A DNA stretch of 64,000 nt. Source: Alteromonas gracilis (GTDB lineage: Bacteria > Pseudomonadota > Gammaproteobacteria > Enterobacterales > Alteromonadaceae). The number at the start of each line of letters is the position of its first letter. The first letter of the stretch is position 1. Below the pieces are notes generated by a model. That model saw only the letters and a list, made by a program, of their open reading frames with translations. It had not been told where the DNA came from and ran no database searches. This document shows, piece by piece, positions 54,466-63,567 of the stretch. The stretch spans positions 620,001 through 684,000 of the forward strand of contig NZ_PVNO01000025.1 in the NCBI RefSeq assembly GCF_002993325.1. The letters run 5' to 3'. The translations under genes were made by a program, and so were the position numbers.

Positions 54466-56031
54466 TTATATAGATTCAGTAGCAAAGCATAGACGTAGTA
54501 ATGCTTCTTCTATTAAGGCTGGATGACAAGCTAAATTGAGTCGAATGTGATCTGGCGACCCAAAAGGGGCACCATCATTCCCAATAACGCCTCGGTCAAT
54601 ACATGCCTCAACGGTATTAGCTGGAGAATAATGCCGTTCACGCATACGCTGATGACTTGCATCGGCTTTGCCATAGGAGCTCGATTGATTTGATTCGTGC
54701 TTTTGACTTTCACCATCGGTCTCATTAGCAAACAAGGGCGATGATTCAGTACGTGTTGCGCTAAACGTTTTTAGATTTAACCATAGAAAATATCCGGCAC
54801 GTCCCATCGTAAATTCAACCGAAATCCCATAGTGTTGGAAAAAGCGTTTAACCAACTTTCTATTGAAACTCAGCGCACCTTTTACTTCGTCTAGCCAAGT
54901 GCTACCTTCGCCATAGGCAGAAATTAGCGCAACCTTGCCTAGGTTACTTGCATTAAGATGATTATTGTTAATTGCTTCTGCAAAGGTTTCTCTGGTTTTT
55001 TTATGCTTTATCACAGCATAAGACGCACCAGGAATGCTGGCTAAATTAAATGCCTTTGAAACGCTGTTTAGATGTATCGCTCTTGGTAGTGTAAAAGGCC
55101 CGGCGTTTGACTTCGTATCAATATTGTTTTTGTTAGCGTGTTTTTGAAGTTCAAGACCAAACATCGAGATAATTGATGGCTCATCTACCGAGTTAAAGGC
55201 AAATTCACTGTGTACTTCATCGGTTATCAACAAAATATCGTGTTGCGAACAAAACTCAAAAATCGCGTTCTGCTCATCAAGAGTAAATACGGTGCCAGTT
55301 GGATTATTCGGGTGGCATATCACAAAGGCTGTCGCCGATTTATCAAGTGAAGATAAATCTACACTTTTTCTCATAGCGAGATCGCTACTGTCTTCATGAC
55401 CTTGCTGATTATTTGTCTCTGCGTTTATCGAATTTTGATGACTAGGATCCACGTTGAGAGCAGCGCTGGTATCTATGGATGATTCTGTACATCGAATATA
55501 AACAGGCTGTAAGCCGTTGCGTTTTATGGACGATGTGAGTGGTTCGTAGGTAGGCGTTAGCACCATGACTTTATCGCCAGCTCGACAAAATGTACGAAGC
55601 GCCACATCTACAGCACTAATAACGCTTGCCACATCAACAATGTCTGTGCTTTCAATTTTGTAACGATAGCGAGATGGACTGCTGCGCTCATACCACGCCG
55701 CCACCGCCTCACCGATATCACAAGACTGATAACCATAGGTACTGCGCAGATTATTGCTAATCGCACTGATTATGCTATCACAAGGTGGAATGTCCATATC
55801 GGCTATCCACATTGGGATAGGACTTACATCAGATGAGGCATCTTCTGCAGGATTATTTAAAGGAATATTAAACCGGTGGAAAATGGCAGAATACTTTAAT
55901 CGGGTTTTATCTCGCTTCAAATGAGAAGGTGAATGCCATACATCCTTAAAAGGCATAAATTCACTTTGTAGCGACGAAAACAAGGAAAACTGTTTCAACC
56001 CATGGTCCACGCTATCACTTCCCTTTCTCAC
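54466..56031 (-). CDS. PLP-dependent MalY/PatB-type beta-lyase, candidate OvoB
   Basis: A fold-type I PLP enzyme of up to 521 residues. The core motifs are IPMWIADMDIPP, TPTYEPL, ICHPNNPTG, ITDEVHSEF and the PLP lysine in NSVSKAFNLASIPG, as in cystathionine beta-lyases of the MalY/PatB family. Such enzymes have about 390 residues; the surplus is two low-complexity inserts (about 198-238, and about 428-475, both rich in S, N, E and Q). OvoA lies 98 bases upstream on the same strand; OvoB is a PLP sulfoxide lyase acting right after OvoA, so this is a good OvoB candidate. The start is unclear: GTG 56031, GTG 56010 or ATG 55956. Confidence 0.82.
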   Translation of the reverse strand: MRKGSDSVDHGLKQFSLFSSLQSEFMPFKDVWHSPSHLKRDKTRLKYSAIFHRFNIPLNNPAEDASSDVSPIPMWIADMDIPPCDSIISAISNNLRSTYGYQSCDIGEAVAAWYERSSPSRYRYKIESTDIVDVASVISAVDVALRTFCRAGDKVMVLTPTYEPLTSSIKRNGLQPVYIRCTESSIDTSAALNVDPSHQNSINAETNNQQGHEDSSDLAMRKSVDLSSLDKSATAFVICHPNNPTGTVFTLDEQNAIFEFCSQHDILLITDEVHSEFAFNSVDEPSIISMFGLELQKHANKNNIDTKSNAGPFTLPRAIHLNSVSKAFNLASIPGASYAVIKHKKTRETFAEAINNNHLNASNLGKVALISAYGEGSTWLDEVKGALSFNRKLVKRFFQHYGISVEFTMGRAGYFLWLNLKTFSATRTESSPLFANETDGESQKHESNQSSSYGKADASHQRMRERHYSPANTVEACIDRGVIGNDGAPFGSPDHIRLNLACHPALIEEALLRLCFATESI

Positions 56032-56129
56032 TGCTAGTGTGGATGCGAGTTAGTTAACTGAGCCAAAGCAATTTTCAAGCGAATTGACCCAGAATTTAAC
56101 GTCGCATCCCGACTAGCGTTTTTGCTTCT

Positions 56130-58241
56130 CTAATCTAGCTTTTCAAACACATTGAACTCTGAGAGTGTATGTTGATACTTACGCTTAGTTTCTCGTATAA
56201 CAAAGGGGATCTCGGTTGGCTCTCCCACGCGTTTAAAGCCATCACCCAATGCATCTTCTAGCGCCTGGGTTGAACTTAAGGTCTCGCCGTTTTCATCCTT
56301 ATAGCCACCTAGCCACTCACTTCGCTCGGTATATTCTTCAAGCCAAGTAAAAGGACTAGCTATAATTAACAAGCCCCCCTTATTTAGTCGCGTAGCCATG
56401 TCTTTCAACACCTTCCTTGGGCTGTACACTCTATCAATCAGGTTACCCATGAAAATGAGGTCGTACCCAGTAAATTGAGGCTTCAAGTTGCACGCATCAC
56501 CTTGTGCAAACGCAACATTTTTTGCACACTCGGCGAGGCCTAATGAAGAAAGCTTACGCGCCTTAAATGACGTCAACTCACCTTCTTCTATTAGGTTATA
56601 GCGAATTTCGCCCCGCTCTTGCATATCAAATGCGGTTTTAATAAAGCGCGCCGAGAAATCTATACCGTCAACATGGTTGAAGTGCTTGGCTAATTCAAAT
56701 GATGAACGACCTACCGCACACCCCAAATCAAGGGCTTTGGCATTTGGTCTTCCTTGCATAGCGTTAATGCAAAACAGTGCACTTGCTTTAGCAAAGTTAG
56801 GTACGTTGTAATATTCATCCCCATAATGAAATTCACTGTACTGTGAAACCTGCGTATCGCTTTCATAATCAAAATCGTTCACTGCTATTACTCGCTTCCC
56901 TTGAACATATCGAAAACCTGCGTGCTGAAAGAAATGTCGTCTAAATGCATAACGGCTGTCTTTCATCGCCTCGTTACCTGTAGAAATCCAGCTCCCCCCC
57001 TTGAAAAGATTGTGCTTATTATCAAAGGTAGGTGTAGTGAAATCATCGTAAAGAGGATGAACTTTGAAACCTTCAAAGGGGTAAATTGGTGTTTCAGTCC
57101 ACTGCCAAACATTGCCAACTACATCATAAAATTCGCCAGAACGGTTTACCGTAACGGGCTCGCTCGACGCATACTTTTGAAGCGCGATATTAAATCCATC
57201 AGCGTACACCGCTTGCGTTACGCCCGCCTGTTGACGAAGCGCTAACCACTCATTTTCAGTAGGCAGACGAATAAGCTCACCGGTCAACTCGCTTTTATAA
57301 TTGCAAAAGGCTTTCGCCTCGTGATAATTCACGTCGACTGGCCAGTCTAAAGGTAACGGGTGCTCTTCTAACATGCTTCGGTAAGCAAAGCTGTCCCCCT
57401 TCTTTATCCAAAACACAGGGTGCTGCGCTTTTGTATATTCACGCCATTTGTTGCCTTCGTCTTCCCAGTATTTGGCGTTGTTATAACCGCCATCTTGCAC
57501 AAAGGCTAAAAACTCACCATTGCTCACCAAAAACTTAGAGGCACCGAACTCATTCACCGATTCGGCCTGATAACCATATTCGTTATCCCAACCGTAATAC
57601 TCACTGTCCCACGACTTTTCGTTTACAACATCTTGCGATGGCACAGTAATCAAATCATTAACCTGCAGTTGCTCAATGTCTGTTGTCATATCTCGACACA
57701 CTGGCCATTCGCTCTTAGGGCGAACAGATTCAATGGGCAGTTGACGTATGAGCACAGATGACGTTTCTAAATGGATGCGCTCGTGTTCAATCCCCATTAC
57801 CACAGGCCACATAGGGTTATCCCAATCGATGGGCATAGTAAACGACATGGTATCAATTAAATCACAAACTAATGTGCGAACTTGATTCCGGTATTGTCGA
57901 ACCTCCTCTACGCTGGGCCACTCATAATTAGCGTCGTTAAGATCGTCCCAGCTCATTTCATCCACACCGATGGCAAAAAGAGATTCAAATTTTGGATTGA
58001 TCCGCTCGTTAATTGCCTTGGACAACACTAATTTATTAATAAAAAAAGTAGCCGTGTGGCCGAAATAGAAAATTAATGGGTGACGAAGCTTTTCGGGTCG
58101 TTGAAAGAATACTTCGTCGCTAGTTAGGCAAGAGAAAAGTGATTCATAGGTATCAAAAGAATCGAGAAAATAAGCTTTGATTTCTTTTCTTTTTTGCTCA
58201 ACCGTTCCTTCCCTAAGGTTGAGTGTGGGCATTGCCTGCAT
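56130..58241 (-). CDS. ovoA: 5-histidylcysteine sulfoxide synthase / mercaptohistidine N-methyltransferase OvoA
   Basis: It joins cysteine to histidine C5 with oxygen and iron, and its C-terminal domain later methylates the product, giving ovothiol A. The 703 residues contain a DinB-like domain (about 20-190) with the three iron histidines His62 (FYFGHTATF), His153 and His157 (IEHERIHLE), a formylglycine-enzyme-like domain (about 215-440, with GNVWQWTETPIYP and FKGGSWISTGNEAM), and a methyltransferase with ALDLGCAVGRSSFELAK near residue 500. All three parts are intact. The following gene probably supplies the lyase. Confidence 0.94.
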   Translation of the reverse strand: MQAMPTLNLREGTVEQKRKEIKAYFLDSFDTYESLFSCLTSDEVFFQRPEKLRHPLIFYFGHTATFFINKLVLSKAINERINPKFESLFAIGVDEMSWDDLNDANYEWPSVEEVRQYRNQVRTLVCDLIDTMSFTMPIDWDNPMWPVVMGIEHERIHLETSSVLIRQLPIESVRPKSEWPVCRDMTTDIEQLQVNDLITVPSQDVVNEKSWDSEYYGWDNEYGYQAESVNEFGASKFLVSNGEFLAFVQDGGYNNAKYWEDEGNKWREYTKAQHPVFWIKKGDSFAYRSMLEEHPLPLDWPVDVNYHEAKAFCNYKSELTGELIRLPTENEWLALRQQAGVTQAVYADGFNIALQKYASSEPVTVNRSGEFYDVVGNVWQWTETPIYPFEGFKVHPLYDDFTTPTFDNKHNLFKGGSWISTGNEAMKDSRYAFRRHFFQHAGFRYVQGKRVIAVNDFDYESDTQVSQYSEFHYGDEYYNVPNFAKASALFCINAMQGRPNAKALDLGCAVGRSSFELAKHFNHVDGIDFSARFIKTAFDMQERGEIRYNLIEEGELTSFKARKLSSLGLAECAKNVAFAQGDACNLKPQFTGYDLIFMGNLIDRVYSPRKVLKDMATRLNKGGLLIIASPFTWLEEYTERSEWLGGYKDENGETLSSTQALEDALGDGFKRVGEPTEIPFVIRETKRKYQHTLSEFNVFEKLD

Positions 58242-58716
58242 AATGTCCTCTCGTATTATTTTTATGTACTACCAACTGCACAAAAATAGTTTTGCGTGTA
58301 TAGAAGCAGGAAAGCCTCATGTAAGCAGCGTGAATTCAGTTGATTGCATATCTATTTATTAGTAGCAGCTTTTTATGAATAAAGCGCGACACATCTAGAT
58401 TTTCTTTGAAATGTTCTGTAATTACCTAATATAGACAAGATGAGATCAGAAAATATTTCATAAAAACGAGTCGTCATATCATGATGAACACAGTCACTTT
58501 GGCGCAGATTGGTGTTTTACTGTATTCACTCAAGTAGTAACTACCGGCAGGACTATTGGGCTTATCACTCGTCATATTGAGTATGTAATAAGCAAATGAA
58601 AGTGGGCCATGACTTGAAACCATGGTGGTATTTGTACTCATCATTACAAGCCACGTATTAAAAGTTTCTATTTGACCCATAAAAAAACCCGCAACAGTGT
58701 GCGGGTTTTCGTAATA
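58242..58716. other. 475-base region upstream of ovoA, no clear gene
   Basis: It contains the probable ovoA promoter and, at its left end on the minus strand, the tRNA-Ser(UGA) copy 1 terminator. A minus-strand frame of up to about 70 codons starts at the terminator side but has no ribosome-binding site and no family resemblance. I see no other structure. Confidence 0.5.
58679..58709 (-). terminator. Terminator of tRNA-Ser copy 1
   Basis: A 10-bp stem AAAACCCGCA/TGCGGGTTTT with a six-base loop; read on the minus strand it ends in seven T residues, just after the tRNA. Confidence 0.93.
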
Positions 58717-58808
58717 TGGCGGAGAGTGAGGGATTCGAACCCCCGGTGGGTTTGACCCCACGTCTGATTTCAAGTCAGGTGCATTAAACCGGGCTCTGCC
58801 AACTCTCC
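58717..58808 (-). tRNA. serT: tRNA-Ser(UGA), copy 1
   Basis: A 92-nucleotide tRNA with encoded CCA, acceptor stem GGAGAGT/ACTCTCC, a long variable arm GTGGGGTC-AAA-CCCAC-type hairpin, and anticodon TGA between CTGACT and AATCAG. Confidence 0.96.
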
Positions 58809-58821
58809 TGAAGTAATGGGT

Positions 58822-58849
58822 ATATTAATGATTTAAATGTCTCTGTAAA
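58822..58849 (-). promoter_or_regulatory. Promoter of tRNA-Ser copy 1
   Basis: On the minus strand, TTTACA (58849-58844) and TAATAT (58827-58822) with a 16-base spacer, ending 14 bases before the tRNA. Confidence 0.75.
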
Positions 58850-59088
58850 GCACTAATTTCAATTAAATCAATCAACTGGTGAAATATTGGCCTTTCGTTT
58901 TTTGGCCATAACTTCAAGAACAACGACATGACCTTTCTGCTTGATTATCATTTAAACAACGTTTTCGCAAAGCGATATGCAACGTATGTTGCGGGCGTTA
59001 ATTTGCGTACCATTAAGTTTAGCGTACTCGTGCATCCGTAATTTCAAGCATCAATAGTTTTCAATTAGTTGACGAGTGAATTTCAAAC

Positions 59089-59119
59089 ATAAAAAAACCC
59101 GCAACAGTGTGCGGGTTTT
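59089..59119 (-). terminator. Terminator of tRNA-Ser copy 2
   Basis: Identical in stem and loop to the terminator after copy 1. Confidence 0.93.
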
Positions 59120-59126
59120 CGTAATA

Positions 59127-59218
59127 TGGCGGAGAGTGAGGGATTCGAACCCCCGGTGGGTTTGACCCCACGTCTGATTTCAAGTCAGGTGCATTAAACC
59201 GAGCTCTGCCAACTCTCC
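59127..59218 (-). tRNA. serT: tRNA-Ser(UGA), copy 2
   Basis: Identical to copy 1 except for one base in the D-loop (GAGCTCGG instead of GAGCCCGG on the tRNA strand). It is 410 bases from copy 1 in the same orientation. Confidence 0.95.
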
Positions 59219-59231
59219 TCAAGTGCTGCGT

Positions 59232-59259
59232 ATCTTAATGATTTAACCAAGGGTGTAAA
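59232..59259 (-). promoter_or_regulatory. Promoter of tRNA-Ser copy 2
   Basis: On the minus strand, TTTACA (59259-59254) and TAAGAT (59237-59232) with a 16-base spacer and a GC-rich discriminator (ACGCAGCAC). Confidence 0.8.
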
Positions 59260-59356
59260 GCACTAATTTGAACTTTCACGTTCAAGCGAACAATTGATGA
59301 ACGATATGTTTAATAATTGACAAATATAAGCCGGTTCAAGAAAAAAGACGACACAT

Positions 59357-60211
59357 TTACAGGGTATTTTGCCACAGGAACATGCTTGCAGGCTTGGTTA
59401 GCAAAGTTAACGATATTGCTTTGTCTGATGCCCTATTGTTTAAACCGTAACACACATGTAAGGGTAACAGGTGCTCTTCCCTAGGATGTGCATATAGGGC
59501 GTAAGGCCCTTTAAACCACTCTATCAATTTTCCCTTTCGCTCGCTTTCGCTGTAAGCACTAGAATGCACAGTATCTTGTAACCAAGCGTTAAAATTACGT
59601 GCTCTTTTTAGCGCAACGTCGGAGTTATCGAAAAAGCCCTTCATATTGTGAAAAGAAGACCCTGACCCCAACACTAAAATCCGATCTATGGATTGATGAG
59701 CTGCCAGTATATCCCTTAACGCTTCACCAAGTGCAACATGCTTTGCAGCGTTTAGGTCTGCTGCAAGCGAAAGCTGAACGACGGGAATATCTGCATCCGG
59801 GTACATAATGCTAAGCGGAATAAACATCCCGTGATCAAAGCCACGTGTTCCATTCCCGCTTGCATTAATTCCCTTTTTATTTAGACCGTCTACGATTGAT
59901 GTAGCTAGGCTAGGCTCCCCTATCGCGTCATATCGAATTGAATATGCCTCTTCAGGGAACCCGTAATAGTCGTAAATTAGCGTTGGATAAGCGTTTGTTG
60001 TTACGTTGATTTCACGGCTCTCCCAATGTGCGCTTACCACAACTATTGCATTTGGCTTTGGTATTTCTTCTGAAAGCGCGGTTAGAGCGTCAATCATTTC
60101 TCTATGGTAATTAGGACGCGCTGCCGCCTCACTTGATTGCATCTCAAGAAGCGGAAGCGGACCTCCGCCATGAGAAATATACGCCGTTGTAATTTGTGTG
60201 GAGCCCATCAT
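59357..60211 (-). CDS. ygiD: Extradiol ring-cleavage dioxygenase, LigB/DODA type (YgiD-like)
   Basis: A non-heme iron dioxygenase of 284 residues, related to E. coli YgiD, which cleaves DOPA and other catechols. The likely metal and catalytic histidines are in AYISHGGGPLP, VVSAHWESRE, GFDHGMFIPL and HPREEHLLPLHV. The ATG at 60211 follows AAGGA. It is 62 bases downstream of doxX on the same strand, so they may form an operon, controlled by the divergent LysR gene. Confidence 0.92.
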   Translation of the reverse strand: MMGSTQITTAYISHGGGPLPLLEMQSSEAAARPNYHREMIDALTALSEEIPKPNAIVVVSAHWESREINVTTNAYPTLIYDYYGFPEEAYSIRYDAIGEPSLATSIVDGLNKKGINASGNGTRGFDHGMFIPLSIMYPDADIPVVQLSLAADLNAAKHVALGEALRDILAAHQSIDRILVLGSGSSFHNMKGFFDNSDVALKRARNFNAWLQDTVHSSAYSESERKGKLIEWFKGPYALYAHPREEHLLPLHVCYGLNNRASDKAISLTLLTKPASMFLWQNTL

Positions 60212-60273
60212 CGATATAGTCCTTATAGACGTGAATTTTGGTCAGTTTTAGTAACGCTTATTTTTAACTCTAT

Positions 60274-60723
60274 TCACTTTGTCAATTTATTGCTGATAAG
60301 ACCATCAACAGAAAACTTGCCACCACCCTGAATAGTCAAAGCAGCTGTAGCAGCTAGTAGTGCAAGCGCAAATTCATAACCGTTATTGCTCATAAATAAG
60401 CCATTTGATGCATGAACGCTAAATATCGCTACCACCATTGTAAATGCACTCACTAATGCTGCAGGACGGGTAAGCGCCCCCAAAATAAGTGCTAGCCCAC
60501 CAAAGAATTCTGCACTCCCCGCAAGTAGTGCCATTAAAAAGCCTGGGGCTAGACCGATACTTTCCATCCATTGGCCTGTGCTCTCAAGACCGTAGCCACC
60601 GAACCACGCAAAGAGCTTTTGCGCACCATGGGCGGTTAGAATAATGCCCACAGGTACACGCAGCACTAGGCTAGAAACACTGTTGTTAGACGTGAAAATG
60701 TTTGCGATAAATTGATTGTTCAT
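60274..60723 (-). CDS. DoxX family membrane protein
   Basis: A 149-residue four-helix membrane protein. The phrases LVLRVPVGIILTAHGAQKLFAWFGGYG (in part), GFLMALLAGSAEFFGGLALILG and ALTRPAALVSAFTMVVAIFSVH are typical for the DoxX/DUF417 superfamily, which is often induced by oxidative or thiol stress. Adjacent ygiD and the divergent LysR gene resemble other ring-cleavage/DoxX/LysR clusters. Confidence 0.93.
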   Translation of the reverse strand: MNNQFIANIFTSNNSVSSLVLRVPVGIILTAHGAQKLFAWFGGYGLESTGQWMESIGLAPGFLMALLAGSAEFFGGLALILGALTRPAALVSAFTMVVAIFSVHASNGLFMSNNGYEFALALLAATAALTIQGGGKFSVDGLISNKLTK

Positions 60724-60809
60724 TGTCGTATCCTCAAATATTAAGCATTAGATGTGACCAGCGACCGACTCACTTTTAACCACGCGGCCCGCTAACCCTA
60801 TACCGTTAG

Positions 60810-60829
60810 AATAGTTACCAACAACTATT
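60810..60829. promoter_or_regulatory. Candidate LysR operator between doxX and lysR genes
   Basis: AATAGTT-ACCAAC-AACTATT is a perfect 7-bp inverted repeat with a six-base spacer, in the middle of the 165-base divergent gap. Dyads of this type (T-N11-A) are usual LysR targets. Confidence 0.6.
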
Positions 60830-60888
60830 GAATAAAGCGACAAAATATAGAATGATTACCAACATAATATTGTTAATCATCAAGAATT

Positions 60889-61794
60889 ATGGATAAGTTA
60901 TCTCTGCTGAAAACATTTAGTGTTGTTGCGAATGAAGGAAGCTTTACAAGGGCAGCACAGAAGCTCGATACGTCTAATCAGCTGGTAAGTAAATATATCG
61001 CTGAGCTTGAAAAACAACTTGATACCCGACTATTTAATCGCACCACGCGAAAAATACATCTTACAGAAGCGGGCCAGCAGTGCTTGCAACATGCAAATCA
61101 TATTCTTGAAAGCGTAAATGATATGGAGAGTCAACTCGGACAGTTAAGTTCTGAGGCAAAAGGTTTATTGCACGTGAGTGCACCAGTTTCATTTTCCACG
61201 TTACATTTAGCTGGAGCGCTTAGCGCATTTCAGCAGGCACATCCAAACGTTTCTATAAATTTGCAATTAAATGATAGAAAAATTGATGTGATAGATGAGG
61301 GGTTCGATGTTGCTTTGCGAGCTGGAAACCTCACTAGCTCATCGCTTATTGCTAAGAAGATCACTTCCATCAAACTCGCGCTGTGTGCCTCTCCTGCTTA
61401 TCTTCAAAAATATGGCACACCAAGCCACCCAAAAGATCTTAAACCTGAACACTATCTCGAATATTCTTATGTGAACTATGATAACGAAGCGTCAACGCTC
61501 ATTGCAGCCCTCAAGGCGAACGCGCAAAAAGTAACGCCCAAGCTAACGGCTAATAATGGTGAGGTACTGACAAATGTTGCCAAGCAAGGAGAAGGCTACG
61601 TTTTGCAGCCTACATTCATTGCTGGAGAAGCCTTAAGTAAGGGCGAACTCATATCAATACTCGAAGACTATGTCCCTCAGTCTATTTCTTTGTATGCGGT
61701 TTACCCACATCGAAAGCTCATATCAAATAAATTAAGGGTTTTCATAGACTTTCTCTGCGAATATTTTAAAGATACGCCCTATTGGGACCAGTAA
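60889..61794 (+). CDS. LysR family transcription regulator
   Basis: A 301-residue regulator. The winged helix-turn-helix is at about 1-60 (LKTFSVVANEGSFTRAAQKLDTSN in part, then VSKYIAELEKQLDTRLFNRTTRK), followed by a periplasmic-binding-protein-like effector domain starting GLLHVSAPVSFSTLHL. It belongs to the CrgA/AaeR-type subgroup by this phrase. It probably controls the divergent doxX-ygiD genes; the effector is unknown but may be a phenolic or quinone. Confidence 0.94.
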   Translation: MDKLSLLKTFSVVANEGSFTRAAQKLDTSNQLVSKYIAELEKQLDTRLFNRTTRKIHLTEAGQQCLQHANHILESVNDMESQLGQLSSEAKGLLHVSAPVSFSTLHLAGALSAFQQAHPNVSINLQLNDRKIDVIDEGFDVALRAGNLTSSSLIAKKITSIKLALCASPAYLQKYGTPSHPKDLKPEHYLEYSYVNYDNEASTLIAALKANAQKVTPKLTANNGEVLTNVAKQGEGYVLQPTFIAGEALSKGELISILEDYVPQSISLYAVYPHRKLISNKLRVFIDFLCEYFKDTPYWDQ

Positions 61795-61824
61795 ATATGG
61801 TTACGCATAACCTTTTCACCATCT

Positions 61825-63291
61825 TTATTGCCTAAATGTTTCCATTATTGCTGGCACACCAGGGAACATGCCGATTAATGCCATTACGGTACAAAGCACT
61901 AAAAACGTGATGCCGGGGATCAGCCAACGGCCCGCTTTACCAAGTTCACCAGCTCTATCCTTACAACCGACCAGACCTAAATTGTCTAACAGCATAGTGA
62001 ATGACCAGCCAAACACCGGATTCACCAAAACTGATGAGATAACCACGAGAGCCGCTGACTGGGTCGTCTTGCCTTCACGCGTCATTTGCATACCGGCTTC
62101 CATTAGTGGCAAGAACACCCCAACAATAAGTGCTACGCAAAGCACCGGCGGCCAAATTGCTAAATCCATGGGATAACCCCAAAGTGCCGCTATAACGCAT
62201 AAAAAGCCAGTAACTAACGCTCCACCGGGTATGGGTCTACGCGCGATTGAAGCCGGAATAATGTAGGTCCCCCACGACGATGAGATGTTCCCCCCTCCCA
62301 GAAGGCTTCCCACTGCCTGACGACTAGATGCAGCAATCATGGTGTCATCTATATTCATGTGAGCCCGTTCACTTTTTTTCGGGTAGCTAAGCTTTTGGAA
62401 CACCTGATGACCTAAGAAATCTGGCGACCACATAGACACAGCCAGCACGGCAAAAGGCAGCACAGCAATGAAATGCGACCAGTCTGGCAGGCCGAGTTTC
62501 CAACCTGTGTCTTCCCCCCACCAATAAGCAGGGTTCAAATTGGGCATACCCGGCGACGTTGTGAACTCAAATGGCGCACCGAAGGAAAACGCAATGACCG
62601 CCGCCATCACCGCACCAAGCGGAATGGCTAGCCAGCGCTTTTGAATATGCTCTAACCACGCGTACATTAAAATAGTAGCAATGATCACCACAAAGGCTAA
62701 GTAAGCCATATCAAAGCTTTCTGCCCACGCAAAGAGTTTCTTTACCTGCCCCGTAATGCCGATAAAACCTAAATATAACAGCAGCCCACCGCATACGCCG
62801 TTACTGGTCAACTTGGCAAGCACACTGCCGCCTTTTGTTATTCCTAAAACAAAGCCAAATAGACCTATAAGAAGCCCGAGCGCCATGGGGTGACCACCAG
62901 ATGCCACGATAAGAGGTACCAGTGGCAACAGCGGCCCGTGCGTACCTGCTAAGTTGGCTGACGGATTCAAAAAACCGGAAATCAGAACGACGAACAAAAC
63001 TGCAGCTATAAGTAACTCAAAACGCACGTTTTCAATAACAAACTCAGGAGATAGCCCTAGCGGTGCTGCGAATGCACCTACTACGGCGGCAACCATAACG
63101 ATTTTTCCTATGGTCGCCGCCATTCCTGGCACAAAGTCTTCCCACTCAACGCGGTAGTCTTTACCAGGCAGGTTTAACCGCCAACGTTTTGGAGAAAGTA
63201 TTTGAAGCTCGTGATTGAGATAGTCGTCTCTTGATTGAAAACTACTACTGGGTTTATGAAGATTTTGATAAGAAGAACTTTCTTGTGACAC
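61825..63291 (-). CDS. DUF3360 family permease
   Basis: A 488-residue inner-membrane protein with about 11-12 helices, following a soluble N-terminal ~60 residues. Signature phrases include VEWEDFVPGMAATIGKIVMVAA, NPSANLAGTHGPLLPLVPLI and SMWSPDFLGHQVFQKLSYPKK. This is the DUF3360 family, distantly like nucleobase/sulfate permeases in the GTHGPLLPL region. The substrate is unknown. It converges with the LysR gene, with 30 bases between their stops. Confidence 0.88.
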   Translation of the reverse strand: MSQESSSYQNLHKPSSSFQSRDDYLNHELQILSPKRWRLNLPGKDYRVEWEDFVPGMAATIGKIVMVAAVVGAFAAPLGLSPEFVIENVRFELLIAAVLFVVLISGFLNPSANLAGTHGPLLPLVPLIVASGGHPMALGLLIGLFGFVLGITKGGSVLAKLTSNGVCGGLLLYLGFIGITGQVKKLFAWAESFDMAYLAFVVIIATILMYAWLEHIQKRWLAIPLGAVMAAVIAFSFGAPFEFTTSPGMPNLNPAYWWGEDTGWKLGLPDWSHFIAVLPFAVLAVSMWSPDFLGHQVFQKLSYPKKSERAHMNIDDTMIAASSRQAVGSLLGGGNISSSWGTYIIPASIARRPIPGGALVTGFLCVIAALWGYPMDLAIWPPVLCVALIVGVFLPLMEAGMQMTREGKTTQSAALVVISSVLVNPVFGWSFTMLLDNLGLVGCKDRAGELGKAGRWLIPGITFLVLCTVMALIGMFPGVPAIMETFRQ

Positions 63292-63396
63292 ATAACACCT
63301 TTAGATTGCGCGAAGAAAAGCGCAAGCCTAAACATGTAAACGGGATGTAACAATGCGACTGTGGTCTTATACTAAAGTTTAGCAAGATGAACAGGC

Positions 63397-63427
63397 ATAA
63401 AAAAACCCGCAGCAATGTGCGGGTTTT
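63397..63427 (-). terminator. Terminator of tRNA-Ser copy 3
   Basis: AAAACCCGC/GCGGGTTTT with a slightly altered loop (AGCAATGT), ending in a T-run on the minus strand. Confidence 0.93.
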
Positions 63428-63434
63428 CATAATA

Positions 63435-63526
63435 TGGCGGAGAGTGAGGGATTCGAACCCCCGGTGGGTTTGACCCCACGTCTGATTTCAAGTCAGGTGC
63501 ATTAAACCGGGCTCTGCCAACTCTCC
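63435..63526 (-). tRNA. serT: tRNA-Ser(UGA), copy 3
   Basis: Identical to copy 1 over all 92 nucleotides, as far as I can compare by eye. It lies next to yccA, the same neighbour as serT in E. coli, so this may be the ancestral copy. Confidence 0.96.
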
Positions 63527-63539
63527 TGAAGTGCTGCGT

Positions 63540-63567
63540 ATCTTAATGATATTTTTATGACTGTAAA
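63540..63567 (-). promoter_or_regulatory. Promoter of tRNA-Ser copy 3
   Basis: On the minus strand, TTTACA (63567-63562) and TAAGAT (63545-63540) with a 16-base spacer and the same GC-rich discriminator as copy 2. Confidence 0.8.

Noticed and set aside
58474..58773. A 99-codon minus-strand frame near tRNA-Ser copy 1.
   Set aside because: It begins inside the tRNA gene and crosses its terminator; shorter internal starts lack a ribosome-binding site.
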